This document shows positions 1 to 11,179 of a DNA stretch of 64,000 bases, piece by piece. The notes beneath the pieces are model-generated. The model was not told where the DNA came from. It saw only the letters and a list, made by a program, of their open reading frames with translations, and searched no databases. Location of the stretch: contig CAUYUJ010020610.1 of NCBI GenBank assembly GCA_963575745.1, forward strand, positions 1 to 64,000. Direction: 5' to 3'. The first letter of the stretch is position 1, and every line of letters begins with the position of its first letter. A program made the position numbers and the translations under genes. The DNA is from Prorocentrum cordatum. Taxonomy: Eukaryota; Sar; Dinophyceae; Prorocentrales; Prorocentraceae.

Positions 1-995
1 GGCCCGTCAAGGCTCACGCCAACCCACCGCCGAACCCCTCCCCCTGGGCGTGCCTGCGCTGGGTGAGGCCGTCCCCGCTGGCGAGCTAAGCGGTGGAGCC
101 CCTCCTTCCACCCGTGAAGGGCACCCCGCCACCGACGCAGCAGTTGACCGCCCCCGTGCACTGTGCGACCTTCCGTCGCTACCCTGGAGCGGATGGCGGA
201 AGGCTGGATGACGCCCAAGGCTTGCGACCCAGGGAACAGACGGACGGGGGAGCTAGGAACAGGGACCCTGCCCCCATGGGGGTTGGACGGGGGTACGGTG
301 GTCACGTGCACCCCAGCGCTGCCGCCTCCAGTCGACCCGCTGGAGACGAGAGCGCCAGGCACCACACTCAAGGAGGGGATGGGGCTCCCCCCCCCCCCCC
401 CGCGATACACACAAAACGTGCGACCTTCCGTCGCTACCCTGGACCGGACGGCGGCGCGCGGAGAGAGGCGCACGGCGTTCAACCCAGGGATCGTTGGCAG
501 AGGGAAGACATGACCTGTAACCCTGCCCCCACAGAGGCGGGACGGGACAGCGTCTTCAGTATACGCGCTGATACCACGGCCTCCCGATGCCCCCCAGGAG
601 TAGGCCACGGGCCTTGCCTCGCGCCTGAGGGAGGGGTGCGAGAGTCGGGGGTCCCCGGCTCCAGTGATCGCAGGGAGGCGCCCTCCTCCACCGGGATGAT
701 CGATCGCCTCTGCCTTGCCATGGGTTTGGCCGTTGGAGGGCCTGACGGGCCTCCTCGTTCGCCCAGCGCCCCCAGGGTCGCTTTCGATCCCGCGGTCGGG
801 GCCGCTCCTCATGTCGATCCGATCGATCGGGCAAGGTCTCCGATCCCGGCGGATGGATCTCCTCGTGCCTTTCCTCCCTCGTCCACCAGCTCTCCCCCCG
901 ACTTCCCCCCTCCCGACCTCCCCCCTGGGCTCGAGTTTCTTAACGCTGCGCTCGGTGAACGCCGTCGTGGACCTGACTAGTCGTCACAGGGCAGA
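1..995 (+). other. Leader-like region of the retroelement, no supported gene
   Basis: A long frame is open across 93-980, but its translation is Pro/Arg/Gly-rich, has no domain and starts on GTG. I read the stretch as 5' untranslated or promoter DNA. It contains two copies of a CTTCCGTCGCTACCCTGGA motif and a C10-type run near 390. Confidence 0.45.
166..443 (+). repeat. Two copies of a leader motif
   Basis: CTTCCGTCGCTACCCTGGA occurs at about 170-188 and again at 425-443, each preceded by GCGAC and followed by a CGGA(C/T)GGCGG-like stretch. Close relatives (CTTCCGCCGTCACCCTGGA) occur twice at 46142-46201, downstream of the helicase gene, and a weaker one at 17042-17061. Confidence 0.8.
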
Positions 996-3900
996 GTGCG
1001 GGGGCCCCTCCTTTGGACGAACAGCGACGCGCCCCTCGAGGTCAGCCACGCGGCACACGGGGGTCCCGTCCTCACGGACCCCCCCTCCTACCCATCTCCA
1101 GATCTCGCCCTGGAAGATGATCTGCGAATGGAGAACCCGCCCACCCCCTCAGACCTGGACGACCACAGCCAAGCGCTGAGGCGCAGGGGGCAAAGCGCTG
1201 CGGACCTCCACGCACGGTGGCTGGACGCCACTGGGCACACGAATTCTGACTGGGCGGCCAGCCGGGAGGCGGACGGACCCATGCGTGGCCCGCGCGTTGC
1301 AGACGCCAGAATCTCTGGCAGGGGGGGCACCATGAGGGCCCTACGCCGGCACCTTGTGCACACTGAGGGGCCATGGCGCGAGGTCCCCAACCGCGGAGCG
1401 CCGAGAACATCTCGGGAGACCAGCAACCTGGAGCTCCTCATACACCACGCGTGGAGGAGGCGCCGCCCAGGCCACCCAGGCATACGAGTTGACAGCCCCA
1501 TGCGCACGGCTCCCGTAGAACCAGCCCTCCCTGGACGTTACTCCGAGGTCGCCACTTCAGCCCCAATCCTCGCCATTCTGGACCACACCTGGCTGGTATG
1601 GTCCATCACCGGTGGAGATTATGAAGGGCGTCTGGGAGGCGTTCAACCGGACCCAGTCCAGGTCCTCGCCTTCCGCTTTGCGAGCATTACTCATGATCCC
1701 AGTGTAAGGAGTGAAAGAATGGACGCAGCCAACCCCTCAGTGACTGAGAGGCAACTAGCACGGCTCGAGTACGTTGCCATGGCCGCAGCTGCACACTACC
1801 GCGACATAGGAATGGAGCTCCCGAGCGGATATGACACAGATAGGATGCTCATGCCCACCAGATCCCCTGAGGACCCTGCCCCTCTGCACATCGGTGGCCC
1901 CCAACCGCGCAGACGGGACGCAGGACCCCATGGATGACGAGGTCATGGGTTACGCCCACCGAGTCCTGATTCACGAGCGCAGGCAAAACACAGTCCACTT
2001 TCCGGACCACGGGGACGTCAGGCAGTGGGCCATCACGAGAGGGAACCTCGAGCGTATGGGAAGTGACGTGCACTCGAGACGACAAGCAGGTAGAGGCCCA
2101 GTCCCATGGGTAGAGGCCGCCCTCTCGGGGATACCCGCCAGTTCCGCGGGCATCCCTGGAGTCCCCATCCAAGGAAGCGACAGTTGCGACGACGCTTGGC
2201 CATGGTCCACCACAGCTTACAGACTACGGCTGCGGGACTTTTTCTGCCCAGGAGAGAGATGCAATTTCTGTGGCACCTGGATGCTCCGAGATCCCACAGG
2301 ACGAACCTGCATCACTTGCCACAGACTGGCCATCCCCTGGAGTTACAACCCAGAGGAGCCGCGAGCAGGCGCCTCACCTCAGAGTCACCCAGGAGCAGAT
2401 CTTGGCCAGCCACCCAACAGGCACGCCCTCGACATCCTGGGCGGGACTCTGTTGATTCAGCTCGTCAAAGCGGGCATGCGATACGCCCCAATCGCCGAGC
2501 ACCTGTACTCCCCCACGCCGCCTGGCCTCTCCGACTTCACCCCAACGTGGCTTGTGGGTGAACTCCTAGGAGCCTGGAGGCATATGGTGGACCACGCTGC
2601 AGGCCTACCTGAAATCTGGTCATACGAAGACTCAGGAGGCCTCGAAGAGGTCGGGAGCGATTGGCAACTCCGCACAGCGTCGATCTCGCTGGCTTTACTT
2701 CGCTCAGCGCCAGGCTCCTGGGCCTCAAACGCCTGCCAGGAAATTCGGCACATCATCAGGTCCCACCCCCACGGTCGGCTCGATGGGTGGTCCCCTCCCT
2801 CTCTCTACCACGGCGGCACAGACACTCACCCACAAACATACCGGAGGCCCCCACTACGCAGCAGAACAACTACATCCGTTTCCATTGGACCGAACACTCG
2901 GGTGCACCTGGACGACCTCTGCTGGCTAAGATACACCATCGGCGGGGACCACCTTGACCGCGCTATAAGCGACGCACGTGATCACACCGATCTCAGCAGA
3001 CGCTGGTGGCACAATAGAGATAGCCCCTACTCTGAAACAGCAGAAGTAATGAGAAGGGCGCTGCAAGCAGCCGCGCGCACTGACTGGCGCCCAATACATC
3101 CCCTAATGGGGCAGGGTACCCCCCTGGGAAACCTCGTCACGGACGCCGTCATCAGACGCCGGGGAGGCAGACAGCAGGGGGCAGGACCAAGAGCGTTCTG
3201 GGCGTCCTACCGAAGGGCACGCCCCCATGGACGTGGACAACCCCCGCAGCGGCAGGGACAGCCACGCGGGTTTGGAAGGGGAAGTTGCCAGGCCTCCCCA
3301 AAGACCCCCCCCAGTCCTGGAGGAGGGGCTTTCTCAGGCGGAGCGGTTGCAGCGAGACGCATTCATCGAGGAGGTGAGGAGAATCAGGGCGAGGGTCGCA
3401 AGCAACTCCGTCACCCCTGGCACGCGTTGGAGCAGTATCCTGGTCCCCTTTATTTGGGGCACAGCCACCAACAGAGGTCGAAATGTCCTCGAACTAGCCT
3501 TCAGGAGCAGCAACCTCAGCACCGCTATTATCGAACATGCAGCAGCCTGGTGGAGAACACGAGGCGTCAGCTCCTACAGGGATGCCCAGTTAGCACTCGC
3601 ATCCGAAGCAGATATGGCGTCCAGGGCAGCTGGTGCCTCGCTCGAGGCCCCCGAGGTAGGCGGCTACATCGCACCCCAGCTCCAGGAGCGAATGATGCTG
3701 CACCTGGATGCAAGCGGCTTCCTTCAGACTGCCATCCTGTCTGGAGATCGGCAGGCGGTGGAGGCTGGAGCGAGGGCTCGGGCGCAAATGGCCAGTACCG
3801 GACCGAGGTCAAACCCAAGGAACAGCGGGCCCGCGAGCGAGGGCAGACCACGCCCTGGAGTAGAAACCGAAAATGTGGAAGCCGCAAGCACAACCACGCC

Positions 3901-4027
3901 TTGGCACGCGGATATAAGACAGATGCTCAACCGTGCAAGCTTCGCTACTCCCCAGGGCAGGTTACTGGCTGGCAGTACCAGAGAAGGGCTCCTGGACAGA
4001 CTCATACGCACTCTCGACGCCAGGTAG
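996..4027 (+). pseudogene. Gag-like Cys-rich ORF (first ORF of the retroelement), frameshifted
   Basis: Coding-like sequence runs through three frames: 996 to about 1900, about 1930 to 3200, then 3227-4027, so at least two frameshifts are present. The middle part has a zinc-ribbon-like cluster at about 2244-2332, two CxxC pairs separated by 11 residues (CNFC ... CITC), preceded by another Cys. The last part (266 residues from 3227) is helical and charged and ends with TAG at 4025. I assign a gag-like nucleic-acid-binding role only from position and the Cys cluster; there is no recognised domain. The next ORF follows after 30 nt. The initiation codon is not clear. Confidence 0.45.
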
Positions 4028-4057
4028 CGGGATGAAGAGGAGGCAGGCAGAGGTACC

Positions 4058-5260
4058 ATGCCGGCCCCCGGAGAGAGGACCTCTGTCAATGGGGACCAGG
4101 CACAGTGCCTCGCACAAAGCATGCTCCTGGAACACAGGGTAGGTCGACAACCGGGTCCCTGGATCTCTAGAGCCCTGTGGCTCTGCCTGGCCCCACACTA
4201 CTTCCCCCTCCTCAAGCCAGTGCTGACTGTGCGGGCCCTGGACTCCCGACCCTACGACGTTCTCTACCGCTGGATGACCAGGAATGAGATGCACACGCCG
4301 GAAGACGTGGCCTGCCTTCGGAGGGACTTCCCGGATGCCGATCTAGCTCCATACTCCGACCTCAGCAACTCACAAATCCAGGCCCTCATATCCCACCTCA
4401 GTGAAGGAGCTAGTCTGACACACCTCGACGCCAGCATGTCCGCCAGAGCCCTCATCGAGAGCCTGGGGGACGGCTTATCCCAACTCAGCCACCCTCCTGG
4501 GGACAGTGTCAGGCTCCCTCCGGAAAGCATGGACGCCGTGGAAGTTCCTCCCTGGGACCGGGAGGTAGGAACCCCTCGATGCATGATCTGCAGCGAGGAC
4601 ATCCTAGGTTTCGCAGAAGCCCTGGTACCATGCGGCCACCTGTATCACGCCGAATGCCTGCGACAGTGGAGGATTAGCCAGCCAGCGCAGGCCCTGTCCC
4701 ACGGAAGATGTTTCCCAGTGAACTGTCCCATATGCCGCTCCGAAGATAGGGGTAGCGTCTCCGTAAGGATTCCAGACCGACCACGAGATGCCGACGCCGC
4801 GGACATTGCGGTACCACCAGACCTTCTACAGCTCCGCGACGGGACCCTTCTCCCACTGCAGCCATTCCTGAGCCTGCAAGAGTTAGCCGATGCCTTCAGG
4901 CACCTGGCCCCAGATCTGGACTGCCTCAGAGCACAAACACTCTCCATCCGACGTCCCCACACATACGTCACACTTTCAGACATGCGCAGAATCCACGCGC
5001 ACGTTACGGAGAGGAGAACCGCGCAGGAGGCACGTCATGCCCCGATGGAAGTGGACGGGGCCCCACCAGACGGCGGGAACGGTGGAAGCGGCAGGGGCTC
5101 CGACGACACCCACAACAGCACGCAGGGACCTGGGACCTCGCCTCCGCAGCGACCCCCTGGTCCCACCAACAGGACAGATAGGATACGGCAAGCCCCGCGA
5201 ATCACTTTCGGAAGATGGGCACTGCTACTGGGACGGAACCCCCAGAGGATGATCCCATGA
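4058..5260 (+). CDS. RING-H2 finger protein, putative E3 ubiquitin ligase
   Basis: The frame encodes 400 residues from the ATG at 4058 (context accATGc). A RING-H2 domain lies at about residues 175-226: C175, C178, C192, H194, H197, C200, C223, C226, with the spacing C-x2-C-x13-C-x-H-x2-H-x2-C-x22-C-x2-C. A Pro follows the first Cys of the final pair (CPIC), as is usual in E2-binding RING domains. Residues 1-160 are helical with no recognised fold; the C-terminal 80 residues are Gly/Pro/Thr-rich and look disordered. RING-H2 proteins usually recruit an E2 and ubiquitylate a partner; the target is unknown. It sits between the gag-like frame and the unknown ORF inside the retroelement, and its stop overlaps the next start (ATGA at 5257). 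The frame is unbroken. Confidence 0.8.
   Translation: MPAPGERTSVNGDQAQCLAQSMLLEHRVGRQPGPWISRALWLCLAPHYFPLLKPVLTVRALDSRPYDVLYRWMTRNEMHTPEDVACLRRDFPDADLAPYSDLSNSQIQALISHLSEGASLTHLDASMSARALIESLGDGLSQLSHPPGDSVRLPPESMDAVEVPPWDREVGTPRCMICSEDILGFAEALVPCGHLYHAECLRQWRISQPAQALSHGRCFPVNCPICRSEDRGSVSVRIPDRPRDADAADIAVPPDLLQLRDGTLLPLQPFLSLQELADAFRHLAPDLDCLRAQTLSIRRPHTYVTLSDMRRIHAHVTERRTAQEARHAPMEVDGAPPDGGNGGSGRGSDDTHNSTQGPGTSPPQRPPGPTNRTDRIRQAPRITFGRWALLLGRNPQRMIP
5257..5260 (+). promoter_or_regulatory. ATGA stop/start overlap
   Basis: The TGA ending the RING ORF (5258-5260) overlaps an ATG at 5257-5259 that is in frame with the next long ORF. Such overlaps allow termination-reinitiation in some non-LTR elements. 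An earlier in-frame ATG at 5215 also exists, so the use of this start is inferred. Confidence 0.55.
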
Positions 5261-7854
5261 GGAGGGGACCTGGCCGGTTCCCGGTAGGGCTGCTCACAGC
5301 GGCCGTCCGAGACATTGCAGCCGATCTGGTAATCTCCAGAAGCACCTACCTCGGCGAACGTGTAGCGGACGAGACTGGAGTCACCTTTGCCCTCGCAGGC
5401 CCAGACGTCTGGGAGCAGATCAAAGCAGTAGTCTCGGAGCGCAGGAACCAGCCTCAGGGGAGCGCCGCCCAAACAATCCCCGTGGTAGATGCCCTAGCTC
5501 AACACATGGATGCCGCCTTGACGGCAGCTACCGCCGCGGGCAGCCCATGCTGCCTCGTCGCCCTGGCCGCTGAGGGAGTGCCGTCACCTGGAGGACCGGA
5601 TCCGGTCGAGCTCGCAGCCCTGGCAAACGCGCAGTGGGGATACCGAGCCGCCAGCAAGATTACCCATCTCGTGCCGATTGGACACTCTTACCGAACAGGC
5701 AAGCCCAGCCCACCAATGCAGCAACTCTTCGCCGCTCAGTTCGACCTAGAGGGCAGGACACTGCGCACGATCCTACCCCCGTCAATGGTTGTGCACTGGG
5801 GTGGAGGGGATGGGGACACCTCTGGTGCGCTACACATCCTAACCCCTGAGAGCGGCAATGACGGCGTCGTTGCGCAGATCATGAGGTGGAGGGATGAACT
5901 ATGGCGATCTCACAACGGGATGATCGCAGCCGACTGGGTCACCACGAGAGTGCAGCTCCCCCGGGACGAGCTCCTGAGATGCCAGGGACTCGAGATGCTC
6001 TTCCACCACGTCCTCCGCTGCAGAGAATCGAGACCCACGAGCTGTGAGGACGGCATACGTGCCCCCCTGGATAATCTGCAGGCGGCAGCTCAAACCACCA
6101 TGCTGGCCTACCAGACGGCATGCGTCTTGAGAACACACGAGACAAGTGACTCTGTACACATCCCAGTTCCCCCCAGAGCGATCTGCATAGCCCACTCTGT
6201 AGCCTCCACAACAGCTGGAGCTACGGGACACAGAGTCGGAATTTGCGGGACGGGGCTTCTCCTGATCTCCACTCCAGAGCGGATTGCCGCCCCCGTCTGG
6301 AGGCACCTCCGAGACGAGCTCCCGCGGGTCTTTGGGGACGCCTCCTCCTCCATGGCACTAGGACCGCGCCGCGTCCTCCTGGAAGGACCGTGGGATGGAG
6401 GACCCTCATTTGTGCGCCTCTCTGACCCCGAGGACGGCTTCCACCTAAGATGGAATCTCGCTGACATGGGACAAACACGGCCAGTGGACGTCCTGCAAGC
6501 CGTAGAGGCCACGACTGGTCCTGGCACAGTCGAACAGGTTTCCACCGTATACGCCTGGTTCCCAGACGTCTCTGACTACAGATACATGACGCAAGTTCGC
6601 ATACGCTTAGCTGCGGCCGATGCCATGGCAGCAGCCTTCGTGGGCACCAGGTGTATTGTGATCGGAGCACAGACGGTCAGGATCTTCCCCGCCACACCTA
6701 GCAGGGACCCCATGCACAGAGCGGCTGCGACATCCAGGGAACTGCAAGAGCATGTGGACGCGCTGGCCAGCATCTCTGTACGACAGGCCCCCAGACGCGC
6801 CATTCAGCCCCAAGTCCTCGAGATCACCACTCTCGACAGGCACGGGACGCAGCTGGGAGAAATTCGCCCACGCAGCATGCGCCCTGACGCTTGGCTCCCC
6901 GGACACAGTACGCTACGGCTCTTCTCTGCATCGGTCGGCTCAGCGAACGCCCAGCTACTAACTCGACTCTGGCCACTCCCGGAGGGCCCGGACGGTACCT
7001 CACACCCAGCCAACACCAGAGCTGCCCCACCTATCATCACGGGGGACTGGCTCCGAGATAACGCCAGGGCGATGAGCAGGAGCGCGCCCAATACGGTACC
7101 TAGCATGTCGCAGGGAAGCGGCCTACGGGATTACGAAACTGTCCTACAGCCTGGAGAATACTTACTCGCCGCAATAGCGGCTGGCGGGGCCGTTGAGGTC
7201 ACCACTAGCGGTGAGGCAGGTTTCCTTTTCACTTCGGTCCCCACCTGGGTGACGGTGCTCCTCCCTGCGGACGCGGACATTAGGGCAGCCACGAGGGGTG
7301 CTGACAGACCACAAGCGAGACTCAAACTTCAGCTTGCCGCGGGCCCCATCCACGTTGCACGCCTGGACTCTGCTCCCGCAGCCACACCAACTCCCGCATC
7401 AGTGCGGCTGAGGGTCCACGCTCCCTCCCAGCAGCCACTTCCTAGACGCACCTCGGCTTCGCTCAACCCACTCCCTGGACCCGCCAGACCCACTCACTTT
7501 CCAGAGCTCGCTGAGGTACTAGTGCGTGCGTGCAGGCCGCCCCCAGCCGAACTGGTAAGAGCCGATGAAGATGCGGTCCGCATCGCGCGGGGGATGCTAG
7601 GTAGATACGCTGCCGTGGTCCCGGAGCAAGCAGTGCACGACATGGCGCGCGGCGTCCAACGCCGGATTGCCCTCGAAATCCGCAGACAACTCGAGGGCCG
7701 GCCCATCCAGAGGTACAACTGGGACATGTTCGCCGCCATCTGGATCCTGCAACTAGCAAACCCGGGGAGCCTGGACCGAGACCACGTTTGGCAACTCATA
7801 CGAGAGCTCGGGATCCGAGAAGAAGTCACGAGACAGCTCCCTTTCATCCAATGA
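5257..7854 (+). CDS. Uncharacterised 865-residue retroelement protein
   Basis: This is the longest unbroken frame of the element: 865 residues from the ATG at 5257, or 879 from 5215. I recognise no family. The protein is Ala/Arg/Pro-rich with a mixed alpha/beta look throughout. A Pro/Ser/Thr-rich linker lies at roughly residues 695-750, before a helical C-terminal domain of about 100 residues. No signal peptide or clear membrane span is visible. Its preservation next to broken neighbours may mean it is constrained, or simply that it escaped recent indels. It begins at an ATGA overlap with the RING ORF and ends at a second one (7851). The position corresponds to that of structural or accessory proteins of retroelements; function is not assigned. 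Confidence 0.75.
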   Translation: MRRGPGRFPVGLLTAAVRDIAADLVISRSTYLGERVADETGVTFALAGPDVWEQIKAVVSERRNQPQGSAAQTIPVVDALAQHMDAALTAATAAGSPCCLVALAAEGVPSPGGPDPVELAALANAQWGYRAASKITHLVPIGHSYRTGKPSPPMQQLFAAQFDLEGRTLRTILPPSMVVHWGGGDGDTSGALHILTPESGNDGVVAQIMRWRDELWRSHNGMIAADWVTTRVQLPRDELLRCQGLEMLFHHVLRCRESRPTSCEDGIRAPLDNLQAAAQTTMLAYQTACVLRTHETSDSVHIPVPPRAICIAHSVASTTAGATGHRVGICGTGLLLISTPERIAAPVWRHLRDELPRVFGDASSSMALGPRRVLLEGPWDGGPSFVRLSDPEDGFHLRWNLADMGQTRPVDVLQAVEATTGPGTVEQVSTVYAWFPDVSDYRYMTQVRIRLAAADAMAAAFVGTRCIVIGAQTVRIFPATPSRDPMHRAAATSRELQEHVDALASISVRQAPRRAIQPQVLEITTLDRHGTQLGEIRPRSMRPDAWLPGHSTLRLFSASVGSANAQLLTRLWPLPEGPDGTSHPANTRAAPPIITGDWLRDNARAMSRSAPNTVPSMSQGSGLRDYETVLQPGEYLLAAIAAGGAVEVTTSGEAGFLFTSVPTWVTVLLPADADIRAATRGADRPQARLKLQLAAGPIHVARLDSAPAATPTPASVRLRVHAPSQQPLPRRTSASLNPLPGPARPTHFPELAEVLVRACRPPPAELVRADEDAVRIARGMLGRYAAVVPEQAVHDMARGVQRRIALEIRRQLEGRPIQRYNWDMFAAIWILQLANPGSLDRDHVWQLIRELGIREEVTRQLPFIQ
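7851..7854 (+). promoter_or_regulatory. Second ATGA overlap
   Basis: The TGA ending the 865-residue ORF (7852-7854) overlaps an ATG at 7851-7853. In the present sequence that ATG frame closes at 7863-7865. The neighbouring frame then stays open from 7855 to 9366, so a one-base indel just downstream would explain the break. Confidence 0.4.
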
Positions 7855-10800
7855 CTCGCGCCTGAGCCGGACGGCACCTACTCAGCCCACCAGCCCTGGC
7901 TCGAGGTCCCTGGATCCAGAGGTGCAGACGTAGATGCCACCACGGCGCTCCCAGTCCCGGAAGGTGTCTCGAATGCCCTGGACGCCCTGATCAACAGGCT
8001 GTCCAACCTACACTGGGAGGAGCGACAGCGCCATGACCCCGGGAGAGTCACCCGGGGAAGGAGAGGCACCTCGCAGACCCCCAGAACCGCCGGAGCGGGG
8101 GACAGACCCACGGACAACCCAGGTACGAGCCAGCGCAGAAGCCGCAGTCGGGCGAACAATGAGGCGGACGTGGCGACGCCAGACACACCTACTGCGGCAG
8201 GCCCGAGACCGCCAGCCGCACCTGCAAGCCCCGGGCTCCCCACGTCGGTGACACCACAGACTTGCGCCACCCCCAGCAGAGAGGCCAACGACAACCCGAC
8301 ACTCACCGCACTGGGAGCACAACCTCGACGGCAGACGGCACCACAAGAGCAAAGTACGGCACCACCCTCCGTGGCCAGACCGGTCGGCGAAGGGGTATCG
8401 GACGAGGCCGCTACCCGGGCCGGCAGCACCGTCCAACTCCCACCCCGGACGACCTCTGCGATCCCCGCGACACCCAGAGAGGGACCAGCACGTTCACACG
8501 CTCCGGTCTGCGCTGCCACGCCGAGCCCGGGCGCAGGCGAAGTCCCCTCCGCAGCCTGCAGCGGTGCTGAAGCTGTGAGACGAGATAGTCCTGACCCCGC
8601 GGCACCTCCCGAGAGGCACATCGGCGTGAATACCCCTGGGGGCCCACGGATCTCTCAGGACGAAACAAACACCAACGCTGAGCTGCGATCGACCAGAGGG
8701 TGTGGAGCCGCGACTCTCGACAGTACAGAGGAGGTTCGGGGTGCGGCCCCGGCTGCCAGCACCACAGACACGGGGGGCGCGGCGTGCAACGAGGACGCAC
8801 CTCCACGGGTCCCCACGGATCCGGCGACAGTCCAGAGCAGGAGACCGCCGCCGGGCACGGCGCCCAGCACTTGCAACGACCCCCTGGGGCGAGGAGACAC
8901 ACCGCGAGCTGGGCCTGAGCTTCCCCCATGCATGGACGCGGACTGGAGGCGGGAATTTGAAGCGCAGACACACGCCTCAGACGGCACAGGCACCCCCCCC
9001 ATCCGAAGCCGATTGGAACCAAGTGCTCAGTGTGATCGAATGGGCTGCAGCGATACCCCAGCTGGACAAAACTGTCAGAGACCTTCACCAAGAGCTTGGA
9101 CTCGCTACGCGAATCCCAGACGCCTTCGGCGCTTACTGGACTACCCACCCTCCTCCGGGTACGCGCAACCCCGCCGGCAGGAGGATAAACTCACGCCAAG
9201 CAGCTCTGACTGCAGACGCGGCCTGCGCTCAGTTGAGGCAACTCGCAAGTGGTCCGGCCTCACGCTCGGACAGTGTGTCGACACCAGACGCCCCCTTTCA
9301 GAGCCTGACGCCAGCTATGCTCTGCACCATCCTGCGCGCGGGTGCGGGCCCCCCTTTCTCGGATGATAGGGGCCAGGTCGCGAGCGAGACGGTGCAGGCC
9401 ACTCCAAGGAACCTACGCAGTACCGGTAGCACCGCCCGGCGCGCCGGCACTCCCAGACCTGCACGTGCCCCGGCCAGCACTGCAGTGAGCGCAGCCGACG
9501 GCGGGCAATTCAGACGTGCCCGTCATCGAGGTTCGACCGGACTGCGACCGGTAGCGCCCAGCACCGAGCCCCAGACTACCGCCGCTGACAGGGCCCTTGG
9601 GAGTCCGACCCACCGGCCACCCAGAGGCAGAAATGACGGCACGCGCAGGACCACACTACGCGGTGTGACACGACGCAGGGCTGCGGGCAACACAGACAGG
9701 GAAAGGTCCACCCGACCAGACAGCAGATCTCCCCACCCAAGAACTCTGGTCGACCTTTGGGAACGCTCCCGCCCAGGGGAGGGCCCTCCCACCGGGGTCG
9801 CAGGAAGAGGTGCCACAAGGCGAGCGTCCAGACCGGCGAGTGCGGAGGGCGCACGGATCCGCAGGCCGCGGCCCCGTCCCACTGTCTTCCTTCCAGAAGA
9901 GCCCACGGCCGCCCCACAGCCTGCCGACATGCTTCAGCAGGTTTGGGAGCGGCATAGGGATGGGCGAACTGGCCTCTCCCCAGTCACAACTGCTGACACG
10001 ACGCTTGCCGCGTACCAGGCCGCGGGCCTGGACAATGCACAGATCATCAACACGCTAAGGACCCTCCAGCAGGATGGCCTCGTTTCCAGCGCTTCCCCCG
10101 ACGGCGCGTGGGACATCGCGGGACACCTCAGGCTCCACCCCATCAGTGACCCCAGACACGGGGAGGACTGGACTTACGACTTCACCCAGCAGACGAGGGC
10201 ACGCATAGTCAACCCTCGACCTGGCCCGAGCACCACTGTGGGAGCTAGTCTTCATCTTGTATCACTCTTCGATGAATGGGGCCTGGCGAGGCTTGCGGTA
10301 GGCGACCTCTTAGCCAAAGTTGTCGCGACTTCTCGGTTCAGATCTTCCGCGTTCGTCGAGTTCAGCGACGAAGCTGCTGCTCGGGTGGAGAGGCGTTGAG
10401 ACAGGGACGCTGCCACGCGCTTTGATGGAGGACCCCCGCACATCAGGTTGGGAGCTGATGTGTGGGACCTCCTGAGGGAGGACCACGGTCGGAGTCCCTG
10501 GACCGACCACCTCAGAACCCTGGACCCTGGAAGCTTACTCGTCATCACAGCGGGGTTCCCAGGTGCCAGCCTTTCTGCAGCCAGCCAGCACGGAGGGCTA
10601 GATGGACTCGCGGGTTCCCAGACAGCGCAGTTCTTCGCCGTGCCTCTCCTGTGGAACGCCGCCCGCAGACTCCGCCCGGACGTCCACGTCATAATATGCT
10701 GCGAAGGTCCAGCCACCATCCTACAGGCACACAAGCAGGCAATGTGCACTGCACTGGGGGAGCCCCCCCCAGACTGGGCGGTCCGGATGGACTCCGCGGC

Positions 10801-11153
10801 CACAGTCGCCAGCCCGAGGGACCGATTGTGGTTCAGTAATTGCCCTCCCGCGGAGAACCTAGTTACGTACCCTCGGCCCCCCAGTCCCTGGGAAAGGCAA
10901 TGGACTTACAGACCTGACGGGCACGTCCCTCCCTGGACCCAGTCCCAGGCTCCTGCCAACCCCCCTGAGGCAATAGTCCCTTGCAGTTACCAGACACATC
11001 CCCTCTGCTTGCTATACAATGGGGACAGCAGCCACAGATGGCTCCTCCGCACCCTCGTCGACACCAGGAATTGCATCATAAACATTCTTCCAGAGACCGG
11101 AGCCGAGCGCAACTTCCTGGGCTGCACGGAAGGACTGACGCTCGTCTGCCACG

Positions 11154-11179
11154 GAAGAGAGAGAGAGAGAGAGAGAGAT
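11154..11179 (+). repeat. (GA)n microsatellite inside the methyltransferase frame
   Basis: About twelve GA dinucleotides encode alternating Arg/Glu within the methyltransferase domain, between motifs VIII and X, without breaking the frame. Confidence 0.9.

Noticed and set aside
93-980. 295-residue plus-strand frame
   Set aside because: Starts on GTG, is low complexity, and contains the repeated leader motif in translation; treated as leader DNA.
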